Origin: Duganella sp. CF517
GTDB lineage: Bacteria; Pseudomonadota; Gammaproteobacteria; Burkholderiales; Burkholderiaceae_D
Assembly (NCBI RefSeq): GCF_900110275.1
Contig: NZ_FODC01000001.1
Coordinates: 1,570,780-1,634,779, forward strand
Reading direction: 5' to 3'
Length of the DNA stretch: 64,000 nucleotides
Positions 63,221 through 64,000 of this stretch are shown piece after piece. The notes under the pieces were generated by a model. That model worked only from the letters and a program-made list of their open reading frames with translations. It made no database searches and was not told the DNA's origin. A program made the translations under genes and the position numbers. Positions within the stretch are counted from its first letter, which is position 1; each line of letters opens with the position of its first letter.

Positions 63221-64000
63221 TGCTTCTTCAATCGATTGGTGTCCGAACGATTCGGTTGGCCGCTCCTCTTGGCCGCCGCCCAGTCGATGTGCGCGTTGGC
63301 GCTGATAATGTTGACTTCGTCTCTCGCCTGCACGTTGAGCACGTCGGCCTGCGCCTGCAGATCGATCGCATCCTGGGCCGCGATCAGTTGCAGGCCCACG
63401 TTGCCCTCGCCCGCCTTGACCGCACCGCCCAGCATGCCGATGGCCTGGTGGCTCTGAATACGCATCTGCCCGCCGGTAGCGAACTGCGTGTCCTGCCCGC
63501 TCATCAAGGTGATCGTCTCGCCGTTGGCCAATTGCAAATTCTGCCCCGCCAGCACGCCCAGCCCGGCCTTGGCCGCGATGGCGATAATGGCGTCGCTCGT
63601 GTGCGGCAGCTTGTCGTCGCCCGGCGCAACCGGCTTCTCCGGCGCCTCCGCCTTGGCGGCATCGGTGCTGTCCTGGCTCAGCATGCCCGAGGTGACCTTG
63701 AGCATCGCTTTCAATGGCGGCGCCTTGTCATCGAGCTTGCTGGAGTCGGCCTTCGCCGCGCCAATATGGCTGGCGTACGCCACGGTCTCATGCGTCTTGG
63801 CCGCGCCGCTGAAGGTTTCTCCCAGCATCACCGCCTGCTTGAGCAAGGCCATGCCGGCGCTGTTGTCGCCGGCCGGATCGCGCGCGTCGGCGCCGTGCGT
63901 GATCCTGTAGCTCGACACCAGCAAGCCGGCCCCGGCCCGCACCGCGCCGTAGCCATCGGTGCGCAGTTCGGCGCCGGTGCCGCGCAGGCTGCCGCGATAG
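63178..64000 (-). CDS. vgrG: VgrG type VI secretion spike protein, C-terminal part (5' end outside window)
   Basis: The last 273 residues of a VgrG, entering from the right edge. GSLRGTGAELRTDGYGAVRA, then GAGLLVSSYRITHGADARDP and NLQLANGETITLMSGQDTQF, belong to the gp5-like/DUF2345 region that forms the needle shaft. It runs normally to NIISANAHIDWAAAKR. The expected last strands of the domain are then missing and a short unrelated tail follows to TGA at 63178. The HET-C frame overlaps this tail in the -1 phase. GC content is normal up to the junction and falls after it. Confidence 0.88.
   Translation of the reverse strand, partial: YRGSLRGTGAELRTDGYGAVRAGAGLLVSSYRITHGADARDPAGDNSAGMALLKQAVMLGETFSGAAKTHETVAYASHIGAAKADSSKLDDKAPPLKAMLKVTSGMLSQDSTDAAKAEAPEKPVAPGDDKLPHTSDAIIAIAAKAGLGVLAGQNLQLANGETITLMSGQDTQFATGGQMRIQSHQAIGMLGGAVKAGEGNVGLQLIAAQDAIDLQAQADVLNVQARDEVNIISANAHIDWAAAKRSGQPNRSDTNRLKKHCLLSRDGLRPKMC

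Noticed and set aside
63178..63290. Programmed -1 frameshifting to join VgrG and HET-C
   Set aside because: The overlap contains no slippery heptamer of the X-XXY-YYZ type, so a mutation or recombination scar is the simpler reading.
1..64000. tRNA, rRNA or insertion-sequence genes
   Set aside because: Intergenic stretches were scanned by eye; none shows cloverleaf arms, rRNA cores or a transposase reading. A tool-based scan was not possible.

Overview
The window is one continuous stretch of a high-GC chromosome. Its gene order matches a Burkholderiales betaproteobacterium, and the content points to Oxalobacteraceae (Massilia, Duganella or Telluria type). That placement is inferred from three conserved blocks: hemW-rdgB-rph-PP2C-kinase / yicC / gmk-rpoZ-spoT; edd-eda / pgi-lactonase / zwf-hexR; and imuA-imuB. 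No rRNA, tRNA, CRISPR array, insertion sequence or replication origin was seen. No stretch longer than 300 bases is without a gene or a described element.

Layout. 1-5.3 kb (minus strand): a QseC/PmrB-like histidine kinase cut by the left edge, its response regulator, a DegP/HtrA protease, a small heat-shock protein with a sigma-32 promoter and a ROSE-like RNA thermometer, and an unknown gene whose ribosome site can be paired away by an inverted repeat. 5.4-14.6 kb: M61 peptidase, small unknown gene, hydrolase, the SOS genes imuB-imuA with a LexA box, an ion antiporter, a secreted hydrolase and a PHB-depolymerase-like esterase. 14.7-21.3 kb: hrpA, argA, yggX, rpiA. 21.5-25.9 kb: a coupled receiver-CheC-diguanylate cyclase operon, an AraC regulator and a cytochrome P450. 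25.9-29.2 kb is an accessory patch: the remnant of a RelE/HigB-type toxin, a hybrid-looking antitoxin, two small unknown genes, a quinone reductase with its LysR regulator, and REP-like repeats.

29.3-40.2 kb is a central-carbon block: eda and edd in one direction; pgi, an SMP-30 lactonase, zwf and hexR in the other. Four HexR-like operators lie in its two control regions, so the Entner-Doudoroff genes and the G6P entry genes appear to be switched together by the local HexR. A KaiC-like ATPase with a partner receiver protein sits between hexR and transaldolase. 40.5-49.4 kb: a tripartite RND efflux operon, a patatin-like protein and a chemoreceptor with a C-terminal CheR/CheB tether.

49.4-59.9 kb is the conserved housekeeping block (hemW, rdgB, rph, PP2C, protein kinase, yicC, gmk, rpoZ, spoT), which joins RNA turnover, nucleotide clean-up and (p)ppGpp metabolism. 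59.9-64 kb is again accessory and visibly lower in GC from about 61 kb: a periplasmic binding-protein-like gene, the degenerate end of a paralogue, a secreted unknown protein, a HET-C domain protein and the C-terminal part of a VgrG running off the right edge. The last two read as one type VI secretion spike-effector whose reading frame has been broken at the junction, with the secreted protein behind it as candidate immunity factor.
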